64,000 nucleotides of DNA from Circinella umbellata. Taxonomy: Eukaryota > Mucoromycota > Mucoromycetes > Mucorales > Lichtheimiaceae. Shown here piece by piece: positions 23,613 through 36,240 of this stretch. Position 1 is the first letter of the stretch, and every line of letters starts with the position of its first letter. The translations under genes and the position numbers were made by a program. Location: positions 744,001 through 808,000 of the forward strand of contig JAIWNF010000015.1 of assembly GCA_025093555.1 (NCBI GenBank), read 5' to 3'. The notes under the pieces are model-generated. The model did no database searches. It saw only the letters and a program-made list of their open reading frames with translations, and had not been told where the DNA came from.

Positions 23613-25280
23613 TTTATTTATTTAGTTTGAATATAAAAAAAAAATACATTTATACAAAGTTCCTGGTTTTATTATTCTAAAATAGTTTGTGGCGGTCTTT
23701 TTTTTTTTGACAGCAGTTTTATTTGTTTCTACTTCAAAAAATATTATGCACAATAAAACATTTATATTGTAAACATAGTTAACGTTATAATACACAAATT
23801 AAACCTTTAAAGAGCAGGTACTTGAAGTCATACCTTTCTGTTGTCGCACCATCCTTCCCCCCCCCATGACTGCCTTACTACCCTGTCCTGCAAGTGTACC
23901 TTTGCATAAATAATATTTTCTGACATATGATGTATATTTTTATTTCTGTTTCAGTAAATATGATGATAATAAATCAACTTATCCGACTTATTAAAATTAC
24001 ACGACAAACTTATATTATATATAACTAGCCTAATATATTTATTTGTCCAAGAAAAGATAATAGTAAGCGAACTTGTAATAATAAAACAAATCATAGAATA
24101 CATGATTACTATTAAAAAAAAGTGCACTTTTATATAAGCTATTTCAAATCACATTCAGAATCCTATTAACGGTGTATGTATGTACGTAATAAGGTACCAT
24201 ATATCGTGTACGCACTTTCATGAACCGAAAGAACTACTCCTTTAGGCGAATACGTAGAATTAGAGTAAAAAATATCCTTTTCCCACTGTCAAAAAAAGAT
24301 ATAGCCTACCTATAATAATAATGATAATAAATTGTTTCTATAGAGAAATAGTGTCATACATAAAGTTCAGTTCCTCTGTATATTGGATATTATTTTTAGT
24401 AACAGACAATATTATACGTACACAGGTTTACATAAATTGTGTGAGTGATAATAAAAATACCAAAGCCTGGCAGACATTTTGTTACGTACTTAGAATGATA
24501 TACATATTAGCTTTACAAAACATGTTATTGTTAATAATAGTTTGAACAGCGTTATTCTTTTTCTTTCTTCAGTTTCTTCAAAAAAAAAAACAAGTTAAAT
24601 ACAGCATCTTCAACAGAAATTTAAAATTGACGTCAACTGTAGTCCCATTAAAAATGATGTATTTGGCTTTTTTTCGGAGGGAAGCAATAAAAAATGAGAG
24701 GCATGAATAAGAAGAGTGATTTTTTTATGACTAGCCAACTATTTGAAAGATAATTTAATTATTCTCAATATACACAGAATTAAATTAGTTTACTTGCTCA
24801 ATGAACCGATTACTTTTCTAGGATGGTCTTCAGAAATGTTTAGCATGGATATATTATCCGCAATCAGCTCGAGTCATGTTGAGTTGAGTTCTCATATACA
24901 TTGATAAGAATGCGTTACTGATTAATGGTAGTTCTATTCACTATAAATAGCTACACTAAAAAGAAGTTATATTTGATAGGTGTATGATAATACAAAATAA
25001 TTTTCTATTATACATTCTAGACATCATGAAAATTTTTGTACTTTTTAGTTTGAAGGTGATGATATTTTCATCATTTCCATATTTTATTTATGTTATAAAT
25101 GAAATACTACAAGTTTAAAAAGAAAAATAAAGTAAATATAAAAATGTTTATAAAGAAGTATATCTTGGCCATAACTTAAAAAAGTTTCATTTTCAAGAGA
25201 GATCACAAAGAGATGTCACCGAAGTGACCCTCGATTTCCCTCGAAAAATTACTGGCCTTGGTAGAAACTATCGATTTCGC
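23613..25280. other. AT-rich intergenic region before the satellite
   Basis: About 1.7 kb with no convincing gene. A GC-richer patch at 23810-23905 contains a C run and resembles nothing I know. A 74-codon frame at 24321-24545 has no recognisable motif. The last 80 bp (from about 25200) shows weak similarity to the repeat unit that follows, including ACCGA and CGATTTC strings, so it may be a degenerate array edge. Confidence 0.4.
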
Positions 25281-28200
25281 CACCGAGAAGATGCCAAAGG
25301 AACAACTTGATAGACCTAAATTCCAACTCTGGCCCAAAGGCATGTATAGTATCATATTCTAACTATGTTCTTTAAATAATATCACGTACCTTTAAGTCCT
25401 TCACCGAGAAGACGTCAAAGGAACGACTTGATAGACCTAAATTCCAACTCTGGCCCAAAAGCATGTATAGTATCATATTCTAACTATGTTTTTTAAATAA
25501 TATCACGTACCTTTAAGTCCTTCACCGAGAAGATGCCAAAGGAACAACTTGATAGACCTAAATTCCAACTCTGGCCTAAAGGCATGTATAGTATCATATT
25601 CTAACTATGTTTTTAAATAATATCACGTACCTTTAAGTCCTTCACCGAGAAGATGCCAAAGAAGCAGCTTGATAGATCTACAAGTCAACTCTGGCCTAAA
25701 GGCATGTATAGTATCATATTCTAACTATGTTTTTTAAATAATATCACGTACCTTTAAGTCCTTCACCGAGAAGATGCCAAAGGAACAACTTGATAGACCT
25801 AAATTCCAACTCTGGCCCAAAAGCATGTATAGTATCATATTCTAACTATGTTTTTAAATAATATCACGTACCTTGAAGTCCTTCACCGAAAAGACGCCAA
25901 AGGAACAACTTGATAGACCTAAATTCCAACTCTGGCCCAAAAGCATGTATAGTATCATATTCTAACTATGTTTTTAAATAATATCACGTACCTTGAAGTC
26001 CTTCACCGAGAAGATGCCAAAGGAACAACTTGATAGACCTAAATTCCAACTCTGGCCTAAAGGCATGTATAGTATCATATTCTAACTATGTTCTTTAAAT
26101 GATATCACGTACCTTTAAGTCCTTCACCGAGAAGATGCCAAAGGAACAACTTGATAGACCTAAATTCCAACTCTGGCCCAAAAGCATGTATAGTATCATA
26201 TTCTAACTATGTTCTTAAAATAATATCACGTACCTTGAAGTCCTTCACCGAGAAGATGCCAAAGGAACAACTTGATAGACCTAAATTCCAACTCTGGCCT
26301 AAAGGCATGTATAGTATCATATTCTAACTATGTTTTTAAATAATATCACGTACCTTTAAGTCCTTCACCGAGAAGATGCCAAAGGAACAACTTGATAGAC
26401 CTAAATTCCAACCCTGGCCTAAAGGCATGTGTAGTATCATATTCGTACTATGTTCTTTTAATTATATCACGTACCTTTAAGTCCTTCACCGAGAAGACGC
26501 CAAATGAACAACTTGATAGACCTACAAGTCAACTCTGGCCCAAAGGCATGTATAGTATCATATTCGTACTATGTTTTTTTAATTATATCACGTACCTTTA
26601 AAGCCGTCACCAAGGAGATGCCAAAGGAACAACTTGATGGATCTACAATTCAACTCTGGCCCAAAGTCATGTATAGTATCATATTCGTACTATGTTTTTT
26701 TAATTATATCACGTACCTTTAAGTCCTTTACCGAGAAGATGCCAAAGGAACAACTTGATGGATCTACAATTCAACTCTGGCCCAAAAACATGTATAGTAT
26801 CATATTCTAACTATGTTTTTAAATAATATCACGTACCTTTAAGTCCTTCACCGAGAAGACGCCAAAGGAACAACTTGATAGACCTAAATTCCAACTCTGG
26901 CCCAAAAGCATGTATAGTATCATATTCTAACTATGTTTTTTAAATAATATCACGTACCTTTAAGTCCTTCACCGAGAAGATGCCAAAGGAACAACTTGAT
27001 AGACCTAAATTCCAACTCTGGCCCAAAAGCATGTATAGTATCATATTCTAACTATGTTTTTAAATAATATCACGTACCTTGAAGTCCTTCACCGAAAAGA
27101 CGCCAAAGGAACAACTTGATAGACCTAAATTCCAACTCTGGCCCAAAAGCATGTATAGTATCATATTCTAACTATGTTTTTAAATAATATCACGTACCTT
27201 GAAGTCCTTCACCGAGAAGATGCCAAAGGAACAACTTGATAGACCTAAATTCCAACTCTGGCCTAAAGGCATGTATAGTATCATATTCTAACTATGTTCT
27301 TTAAATGATATCACGTACCTTTAAGTCCTTCACCGAGAAGATGCCAAAGGAACAACTTGATAGACCTAAATTCCAACTCTGGCCCAAAGGCATGTATAGT
27401 ATCATATTCGTACTATGTTTTTTTAATTATATCACGTACCTTGAAGTCCTTCACCGAGAAGACGCCAAAGGAACAACTTGATAGACCTAAATTCCAACTC
27501 TGGCCTAAAGGCTTGTGTAGTATCATATTCTAACTATGTTCTTTAAATAATATCACGTACCTTTAAGTCCTTCACCGAGAAGACGCCAAAGAAGCAGCTT
27601 GATAGACCTAAATTCCAACCCTGGCCTAAAGGCATGTGTAGTATCATATTCGTACTATGTTCTTTTAATTATATCACGTACCTTTAAGTCCTTCACCGAG
27701 AAGACGCCAAATGAACAACTTGATAGACCTACAAGTCAACTCTGGCCCAAAGGCATGTATAGTATCATATTCGTACTATGTTTTTTTAATTATATCACGT
27801 ACCTTTAAAGCCGTCACCAAGGAGATGCCAAAGGAACAACTTGATGGATCTACAATTCAACTCTGGCCCAAAGGCATGTATAGTATCATATTCGTACTAT
27901 GTTTTTTTAATTATATCACGTACCTTTAAAGCCGTCACCAAGGAGATACCAAAGGAACAACTTGATGGATCTACAATTCAACTCTGGCCCAAAGTCATGT
28001 ATAGTATCATATTCGTACTATGTTTTTTTAATTATATCACGTACCTTTAAGTCCTTTACCGAGAAGATGCCAAAGGAACAACTTGATGGATCTACAATTC
28101 AACTCTGGCCCAAAAACATGTATAGTATCATATTCTAACTATGTTTTTAAATAATATCACGTACCTTTAAGTCCTTCACCGAGAAGACGCCAAAGGAACA

Positions 28201-30340
28201 ACTTGAAAGACCTAAATTCCAACTCTAGCCCAAAGGCATGTATAGTATCATCTTCGTACTATGTTTTTTTAATTATATCACGTACCTTGAAGTCCTTCAC
28301 CGAGAAGACGCCAAAGGAACAACTTGATAGACCTAAATTCCAACTCTGGCCCAAAAGCATGTATAGTATCATATTCTAACTATGTTCTTTAAATAATATC
28401 ACGTACCTTTAAGTCCTTCACCGAGAAGACGCCAAAGGAACAACTTGATAGACCTAAATTCCAACTCTGGCCCAAAAGCATGTATAGTATCATATTCTAA
28501 CTATGTTCTTAAAATAATATCACGTACCTTGAAGTCCTTCACCGAGAAGATGCCAAAGGAACAACTTGATAGACCTAAATTCCAACTCTGGCCTAAAGGC
28601 ATGTATAGTATCATATTCTAACTATGTTTTTAAATAATATCACGTACCTTTAAGTCCTTCACCGAGAAGATGCCAAAGGAACAACTTGATAGACCTAAAT
28701 TCCAACTCTGGCCCAAAAGCATGTATAGTATCATATTCTAACTATGTTTTTAAATAATATCACGTACCTTGAAGTCCTTCACCGAAAAGACGCCAAAGGA
28801 ACAACTTGATAGACCTAAATTCCAACTCTGGCCCAAAAGCATGTATAGTATCATATTCTAACTATGTTTTTAAATAATATCACGTACCTTGAAGTCCTTC
28901 ACCGAAAAGACGCCAAAGGAACAACTTGATAGACCTAAATTCCAACTCTGGCCCAAAAGCATGTATAGTATCATATTCTAACTATGTTTTTAAATAATAT
29001 CACGTACCTTGAAGTCCTTCACCGAGAAGATGCCAAAGGAACAACTTGATAGACCTACAAGTCAACTCTGGCCCAAAGGCATGTATAGTATCATATTCGT
29101 ACTATGTTTTTTTAATTATATCACGTACCTTTAAAGCCGTCACCAAGGAGATGCCAAAGGAACAACTTGATGGATCTACAATTCAACTCTGGCCCAAAGG
29201 CATGTATAGTATCATATTCGTACTATGTTTTTTTAATTATATCACGTACCTTTAAAGCCGTCACCAAGGAGATACCAAAGGAACAACTTGATAGACCTAA
29301 ATTCCAACTCTGGCCCAAAAGCATGTATAGTATCATATTCGTACTATGTTTTTTTAATTATATCACGTACCTTTAAGTCCTTTACCGAGAAGATGCCAAA
29401 GGAACAACTTGATGGATCTACAATTCAACTCTGGCCCAAAAACATGTATAGTATCATATTCTAACTATGTTTTTAAATAATATCACGTACCTTTAAGTCC
29501 TTCACCGAGAAGACGCCAAAGGAACAACTTGATAGACCTAAATTCCAACTCTGGCCCAAAAGCATGTATAGTATCATATTCTAACTATGTTCTTAAAATA
29601 ATATCACGTACCTTGAAGTCCTTCACCGAGAAGACGCCAAAGGAACAACTTGATAGACCTAAATTCAACTCTGGCCTAAAGGCGTGTGTAGTATCATGTT
29701 CTAACTATGTTTTTTTAATTATATCACGTACCTTGAAGTCCGTCACCGAGAAGATGCCAAAGAAGCAGCTTGATAGACCTAAATTCCAACCGTGGCCTAA
29801 AGGCATGTGTAGTATCATATTCGTACTATTTTGTTAAATAATATCACGTACCTTTAAGTCCTTCACCGAGTAGATGCCAAAGGAGCAGCTTGATGGACCT
29901 ACAATCCACCTCTGACCTAAAGGCATGTATAGTATCATATTCTTACTATGTTTTTTTAAATAGTATCACGTACCTTTAAGTCCTTCACCGAGAAGACGCC
30001 AAAGAACAACTTGATAGATCTACAATTCAACTCTGGCCCAAAAGCATGAATAGTATCATATTCTTACTATGTTTTTTTTTAATAATATCACGTACCTTTA
30101 AGTCCTTGACCGAGTAGGTGCCAAAGGAGCAGCTTGATAGATCTACAATCCAACTCTGACCCAAAAGCATGTATAGTATCATATTCTTACTATGTTTTTT
30201 TAAATAATATCACGTAACTTTACGTTCTTTACTGAGAAGACGCCAAAGAACAACTTGATGGATCTACAATCCAACTCTGACCTAAAGGCATGTGTAGTAT
30301 CATATTCCAAACATGCTTTTCAATAACATGGAGACGTACC
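25281..30340. repeat. Tandem array of about 42 units of about 121 bp
   Basis: A unit of 120-122 bp repeats head to tail for 5.06 kb. Each unit has an anchor ATATCACGTACCTTTAAGTC, a CCAAAGGAACAACTTGATAG stretch and ATGTATAGTATCATATTC. Two main variants exist: type A with GACCTAAATTCCAACTC and TTAAATAATATCAC, and type B with GATCTACAATTCAACTC, TTTTTTTAATTATATCAC and AAGCCGTCACCAAGG. Type B units cluster at 26440-26790, 27640-28110 and 29060-29450, so blocks of about ten or eleven units have been duplicated (26392-26722 reappears almost unchanged at 27599-27929). The last three or four units (from about 29870) are more diverged and contain small indels. Open frames of 69-102 codons inside the array come from the repeat itself and are not genes. 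Confidence 0.97.
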
Positions 30341-31526
30341 TTTTTGTCCCATACCCGTCCCAACCTCCCAGCCAATTCGTTTAAGCTATATATTCATATA
30401 AAGAACAGTATTTAGTTTAATTTATATAACTACGTTTTAATACTTTTCTTCCGTCTCACATTTACCCCCATTCACGCACATGCACACAAGTACAGTGATT
30501 CAATAACAATTAGTCTCAGGGCTTTTTATAGATATTTTAACAGAAAATGGAGTTAGGAACCAAGAAATGTCAAAATGAATGACTTGAAAAAAAACGTACT
30601 TTGTTACTATAGTATAATAAGTAAAAATTAAGTTAGAAATAAATAAAGAAGGAGAGAGGGAAAAAGGGGTTGTCAAGGAAAAAAGAAGTAAGATAAATAA
30701 AAGTGTTTTATTTTGTTACCATAGATAACGTTCATAAATATAAATGCGCGTTCTTCATTTCTAAAGAGAAAGAAAAAAAAAAGCTGATAAGCACGAATAA
30801 TTAATTGAAAATACTAATAATGGAGAAGGATATTTCTTTTGACAATTCGTTTGACCGCCTCATGTAGTATGCTTCATGCCTCCATTCTTGAAGAAAAAGA
30901 AAGTACAATAGGATGTGCCTTTTCTTTGCATAATGATAAAAAAATAAAGTTGGGTCTGAAAAGCATATTACCCAATGGGAAACGCGTAAAGAGCTTTTCA
31001 TATAAGTACACTGCCAAATTCATAAATGCGATTATTTCTATATACATTATATAAATCACAAATAAAAGTAATAGAAAACAACCAGTTGTTTAAGAAACCA
31101 TACAATTATAGTTATATTAGATTAAACTCAAACGATTGACCATAAAGCAATGTCGCAATTGCATGTTTTTAAGAGATCTGGTTAGGTAAACTTTACAAAA
31201 AGCTGTCAAAATTGATACACACAGACAAAAATTACCAAGAGTAGCCGGAAAAGAATAATAATTGTTCTTATGGTAATTAACAGTTATACGTATGGACCAA
31301 GAAAAAGTAATGTTTCAATAGGCTACTGGGACATCCAAAGATTCTTTGTAACCAGAATTTTTTTTTACTCCATTATACCTGTGAAGGAGGCCCGTGCGTA
31401 TGGGCGATCTTGTCAGTGACTGAGAGCGAATGTAGCCGTAAATAGTAAAGTAGTTTTTGGTGTTTCTAACTTGTCTTTTTTTTATTAATTATATTTGTTT
31501 CTCAATAATATAACTTATGACAATGC

Positions 31527-31527
<1 letters not shown>

Positions 31528-31573
<46 letters not shown>

Positions 31574-31591
31574 GTAATAGTAATAGTAATA
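31528..31591. repeat. (AAT)n microsatellite with (AGT/AAT) tail
   Basis: About fifteen AAT units run from 31528, followed by interrupted AATAGT units to about 31591. Confidence 0.95.
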
Positions 31592-31907
31592 TACTGGTGC
31601 TACAAGTAGTTTCTAATAAGTTCAATGTTGATTTTGTGGCGTCAGAATTAAAAAAAAATACTATTTAAAAAATTATAACCTTCAATTTTTTGTTTCTTGG
31701 CATAAGCAAAAAACACACATAAATTTTAAATATGTTCAAGTGTTTCAGCTGCTTTAACGTACAAAAAAAAAAGCGTTCTCTAGTATTTTATCTAAGTAGA
31801 TTCATCTTAGTATCATAAACAAGGCCTTTTTCTAGCGAAAACGTTTATTACTTTTATCATTAAAATGTTATGTTTTAAAAAAAAGAAAAAGTAGTTATCT
31901 TATAATC

Positions 31908-31985
31908 AATCATGTCTATAATCAATCTTGTCTATAATCAATCTTGTCTATATTCATGACAAGATACGGAATAAACAATAGATTG
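31908..31985. repeat. Three 16-bp direct repeats plus an inverted partner
   Basis: TATAATCAATCTTGTC or a one-base variant occurs three times in a row (31900-31950). GACAAGAT and AATAGATTGTTA follow within 40 bp in inverse orientation, so the segment could form a hairpin. No function is known. Confidence 0.6.
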
Positions 31986-33185
31986 TTAAATTCCATTTTT
32001 ATGTAGAAAGATAGAAGTTCAAGGGTAGATGAGAAAGAAGTTTGTTGTATAATAGAAAAGTAAGTGAGAATAATAAGAAAATGAGTTTTAACGTTAAGTT
32101 CCTTGTTTTTTTTGTTAACCTGTTATGTACGTACAGGGATAAAATTATAAAATTTGACGCCCCAAATTTCTTATAATTATTATGACCCAACATGACGCAG
32201 CAGTTCATATATTTTTATAACAGTACATAATGAACCTTGATAATAAAAGCAAGAAGGCTCAATCAAAATTCTTTTCTTTTTTTTTTATCTGGTTGTAATA
32301 ATCTAATACTCGAGTATTTCGTAAATACTGTAATGGTATTCATAATTAGCCTACTAACAAATAAGAATAATATCAGGCTATATACATTTATAATCTTATT
32401 ATTATGAAATCCTTATATTATATGATCAAGTATCAAGAGTTATTAAAGAACGTACTGGTACATGTTTTAATCTTTTTTTCAAGATCTATAATGTAGGAAA
32501 TTTTAAACATACAGGACAGCGACACGACCGAACACAGAGGAGTCAAATTGAACACAGTCATGGGGGTATGGCACAACATCAGGATGACACGACTTTTAGC
32601 TGCTGTCCTCTCTGAGAGAAACATACCAATTTTTTACTAGATGATAAAGAAGGAAAGTTTTTTTTCTTTTTTGAAGCTGACTATGGGAAATGATATATCA
32701 CAAAAAAAAGATCATTAAAAAAAGTTATCCCTAGTATACAGAAACTTGCCATTTATTGTAGTCAATATCTTTTGTTCTACTTTTATTAAAAGAAACATAT
32801 GTATAATTCTAAACATTACATGATTCTCATATATTAATTTGATACCATGGATATAAAAAGAAATAAAGAGTCCTTTCAATGCTACATTTCCTTTTTCTCC
32901 TTTTAGAAGTGTACGCCCCCCACAATTAATATTATAACCATCATCATTTGAAGTTATCTATATTATACAAAGCGCATCAATCAAGTTTATCTTAAAAATA
33001 TATAACGTAGCTACAGATTCTATTGTTGTAACTTCATGATAACCTTTCCGAAATATATATAATAAAAAACATTTTTTTCTTTCATGGAAGAATTATTTTA
33101 AAGCCAAAAACAAAACAAAAAAAAAAGATAAACAAAATTAAGAATCGATACTCTAACAGAAACTGGGATAATAGCGCTATTTTTT

Positions 33186-34012
33186 TTATTGCTTTGGTGA
33201 TGGTACAGCCTTGTTCAAATCTTGCTCTATTTTATAATAATGAAGGGTTGAAGGAAGAGGAACGCGTTAATAACTTACCATCGATTATCTTTTTTTTTCC
33301 CAATCACTAATGATATAAAAGAAATAAACCTTACCTAATCCCCATACGTGAGTCTTCAATTCAAGATGTTCCATGTTGAGTGTATCCTTTAAAGAAATAA
33401 AAAATTAAGAATTTAGTTATCGTTCCATCCCCTTCACTGTTTTTCAAATTATTTTTCTACTTACATAAAGCTTTCGGAATTCAGTTTTCAATTCATTCAA
33501 TTCCTTGGTAGTGGCAGCTAATTCCTTCAACTTGGAAACATCCTTATCAACAGCTTCAATCTTACGAGCATATTCACGAACCTGGTTTTTCCCAAAATAG
33601 TGAATAATTAATAAAAGAAGAAAAACATCATATACAAATATTTACCTTTTCAGTTGATCCTTGAAGTTCTTCTACAGAACTCAATAAAGAATTTGATGCA
33701 TTATTATATTCTTCCAAAAGATAATAATAACCAGCACTTCCAGCTACTGTAACACCCAAAAGAAAACCAACGAAACTTTTATTGATTTCAATTACATATA
33801 AAAAAATTGTGTATTAAAAATTGTTAAATGGTTTTGTTAAATAAAAAAATATCGTTCCTAATTTCGTTATATATATAATAATGATTTTAAAATCCTCACC
33901 CGCCACCAATAGCACCAGTTTTCTTTGTAGTAGAGGTTGCTTCAGTTGTATAAGTTGCACGTTGAACAGGTCTGGCGACTAAACGAGGGGTAACGCGAAG
34001 TAAAGAATTCAT
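33186..34012 (-). CDS. Small mitochondrial membrane protein with coiled coil, unrecognised
   Basis: Five exons (34012-33900, 33775-33646, 33581-33465, 33386-33335, 33226-33186) join in phase to give 150 residues. The N-terminus MNSLLRVTPRLVARPVQRAT is a mitochondrial presequence. A glycine-rich hydrophobic helix (about residues 34-54, GAIGGGFVGFLLGVTVAG) could span the inner membrane. The rest is a coiled coil (about 58-130, including SSLLSSVEELQGSTEKVREY in outline and KLKELAATTKELNELKTEF). It ends EQDLNKAVPSPKQ. The layout resembles small fungal inner-membrane organiser or assembly proteins, but I cannot name a family. Clean splice sites and phases indicate a functional gene, standing alone between a satellite array and a transposon island. 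Confidence 0.7.
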
Positions 34013-34680
34013 TTCTGTTGGGTTTTTTGATATATATATATATATATATATAAAGTAGGTAAATATGTTAATTAATGTACACGTCTTTAATATCGTTTTC
34101 GTTATTTTTTTTTGTTTTTTGTTTTTTTTTCTTGGTGATAACAAATGGTTGTCATAATTATTGTTGTCATTGAGAATGGAAAGTTTTGTTCACATGCCTG
34201 ATAAAATAGTTTGGTGGTGGTGGGGAGAAAAGAGTAACCAAAAAAAAAAAGTTGTGTTTTTTTTATTTCCAAAACACGCTCTTTGATTACTCTGAGGATA
34301 GCCCAGCTATTGTGTAGGGGTCTAAAATAAAAGAATTCCCAATAAATTCAGCAAATCAAAGCAGGTTTTCATTTTGTCTAGTTTCTAAACTTAATAGACA
34401 TGGTGTATTGACTAGATGTGAAGCTATAAAGTCTTTAGAAATTTAAAGTCAATAATGGGCGATTACAAAGGAAGCTTTGTAAAAATAAAAATGAAATGAA
34501 GAATAATCTTCCTCAGTTTGTCCCAAAATGAATGATGGGTAATCTCAAGATTGATATTTGAAAAGGGGAATAATCCTTCTCTTTCATCAACTTTCACTCA
34601 GCAACTGCAACAAGAGTCAGAATTATCTGTTAAAGACGCCTATAATACTGACAACAACGAATCAGAAACTTCATAGTTAT
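34013..34680. other. Intergenic region before the transposon island
   Basis: About 670 bp with a TA repeat at 34030-34052 in the 5' leader of the preceding gene, then unremarkable AT-rich sequence. No gene is supported before the LINE remnant. Confidence 0.45.
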
Positions 34681-35640
34681 CCACCAATGCAACGACATCG
34701 ACATCGACATAGAGTTAAAGATTTCTTTACTCATATTTATACGGGTAATTATATTTTATACCAGAATTCAACTGTTTCATCAGTTTTGTCGATACCGTCA
34801 TTATCATCAACCCGTACCAATACTGGTTTTATTTCCACTATAGTTCTCCACAACATATCACTTGTTGATTTTACTACCAAACGATACCGACAATATCATT
34901 TAATTAAATTTGAACAATTACCTAGAGCGTTGAAATCTTTTTTTGGAATAGTAGCTTTCCCCATAGCGCACACACCAAAAATTATTATATAATCAACGTC
35001 TGCACCAGCTTACACCAGCTATTTTTACTTCACCCATTTGTGTTTTTTTTTTTTTTGCAATGACGACGATACACCGGAACAATTTATCTGTGGATGTGAA
35101 CGTAAACGAGCTGTTTGGCGAGACATTGCCAATCGCTTTTTGGTTCACCCAGACCGACTTGACAGCACTTATATTACCTACTCTCTTTCTTCTTTTGGTT
35201 TGACAATCCGTGACGAGTTCAAATTTGATTTTCATTGTCTTATTGCCACTACTCTCCTACACATTTGGGCTGCCCATTGGCGCTATATGTTTTACCAAGA
35301 GACCTTTTGGCCCATGGAGTGAGTGCCAAAACAACGACGAATCATGCTCAAGAACAAAACAACAAAGTTCGTCCTTCTGGCTAATGTTCTTTCTCCATAC
35401 TTTTGTTTATTGAATGCATTAAATTCCTCTTTATTATTGTATTTTCCTTTTTGCTTATTCTGTTTTATTCAACTACTCCATATTTCATTATGGATAAATA
35501 AATTATCTTACACAAAAAAAAAAGAAATCTCGTATAACCGCACCTTGAAAAATGATTTTCCCAATTTAGCCCAATATTTAATTTTGGTCAACATGATTCT
35601 TTTTAGAGAGTCTAAAAAAATTGGTTATTCTCTTAGAGCA
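34680..35640 (+). pseudogene. LINE (non-LTR retrotransposon) 3' remnant
   Basis: Several frames together read like the C-terminal end of a LINE ORF2. A stretch with ALKSFFGIVAFPIAHTPKII recalls the W..F...P.PH.AR.iWWR region. It is followed by DDDTPEQFICGCERKRAVWR, IANRFLVHPDRLDS and WAAHWRYMFYQ, which resembles the zinc-binding zf-RVT segment (C..D.DTPEHF...C..K..VW). Stops and frameshifts separate the pieces, and no reverse transcriptase core is present, so this is a truncated copy. Assignment is by pattern only. Confidence 0.5.
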
Positions 35641-35693
35641 TAAGAAGGCAGAAACTTCTTTCTTTCTTTTTCTTTTATAATTACTTTAAACAT

Positions 35694-36240
35694 GCCTGCT
35701 GACAACTCGTTTTTTACATCAGCCCCATCAACTGACCACTTTTTTACATTTTAAACTTAGCGAAGGTCAAGATATAAAAGTCTCTAAATTGAAAAAGTTT
35801 TACAAGCAGCTCCATAGTGAATTGAACAATTATTGCCAAACTACAGAAGATTTGACCATTAAGAAATACCTAGGCCGTGTTAAAAAAGATAATCAGGTAT
35901 AATTTATATATATTTGCATAATACATAGATCAAATGATAACATATACTATTCAGAACCTTATGAAATATTAATTTGAAGGTAAATACTGATTTGTATTTC
36001 TTAGTTGAACAATCGACAATTATCAGAATGTTGTAATAAAGCTCAAGGAAACTATAGTTCTTTTTCAACAGGAGAAACAACTACAATCAATGTGAACGTT
36101 ACTAACATATTCAGTCAACTCACTGATTCCACACCTAAGGATTCAGCAGATACAGCAACATCTATGGAAGATATCCAAACCAAAATACAATTTAAAAGAA
36201 AAAAAACATTTCAACAGCCAACAAGCAACAACACAAAAAT
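35694..36240 (+). pseudogene. Fragment of a spliced transposon-associated ORF, possibly gag-like
   Basis: One segment (about 35757-35895) reads LSEGQDIKVSKLKKFYKQLH and onward to KKYLGRVKKDNQ. It ends at a GTATAA donor and continues after TTAG at about 36005 as LNNRQLSECCNKAQGNYSSF. The joined frame reads to 36240, where a frameshift leads into the CCHC knuckle of the gypsy element. The upstream part has stops in other frames. Whether this belongs to the gypsy gag or to a separate element is unclear. Confidence 0.35.

Larger units (their letters stand above)
30341..33185. other. AT-rich intergenic region after the satellite
   Basis: About 2.8 kb without a supported gene. GC-richer patches lie at 31380-31440 and 32505-32630. 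The second can be read on the plus strand as VKLNTVMGVWHNIRMTRLL or on the minus strand as a 63-codon frame; neither matches a family I know, so a decayed coding fragment is possible but unproven. Short repeats are listed separately. Confidence 0.4.

Noticed and set aside
26392..29837. Series of 69-102 codon open frames in the tandem array
   Set aside because: They repeat with the satellite unit and change with its variants; several units carry stops, so they are by-products of the repeat rather than a protein family.
25281..30340. CRISPR-like regular repeats
   Set aside because: The units are contiguous with no unique spacers, are 121 bp long, and the genome is eukaryotic.
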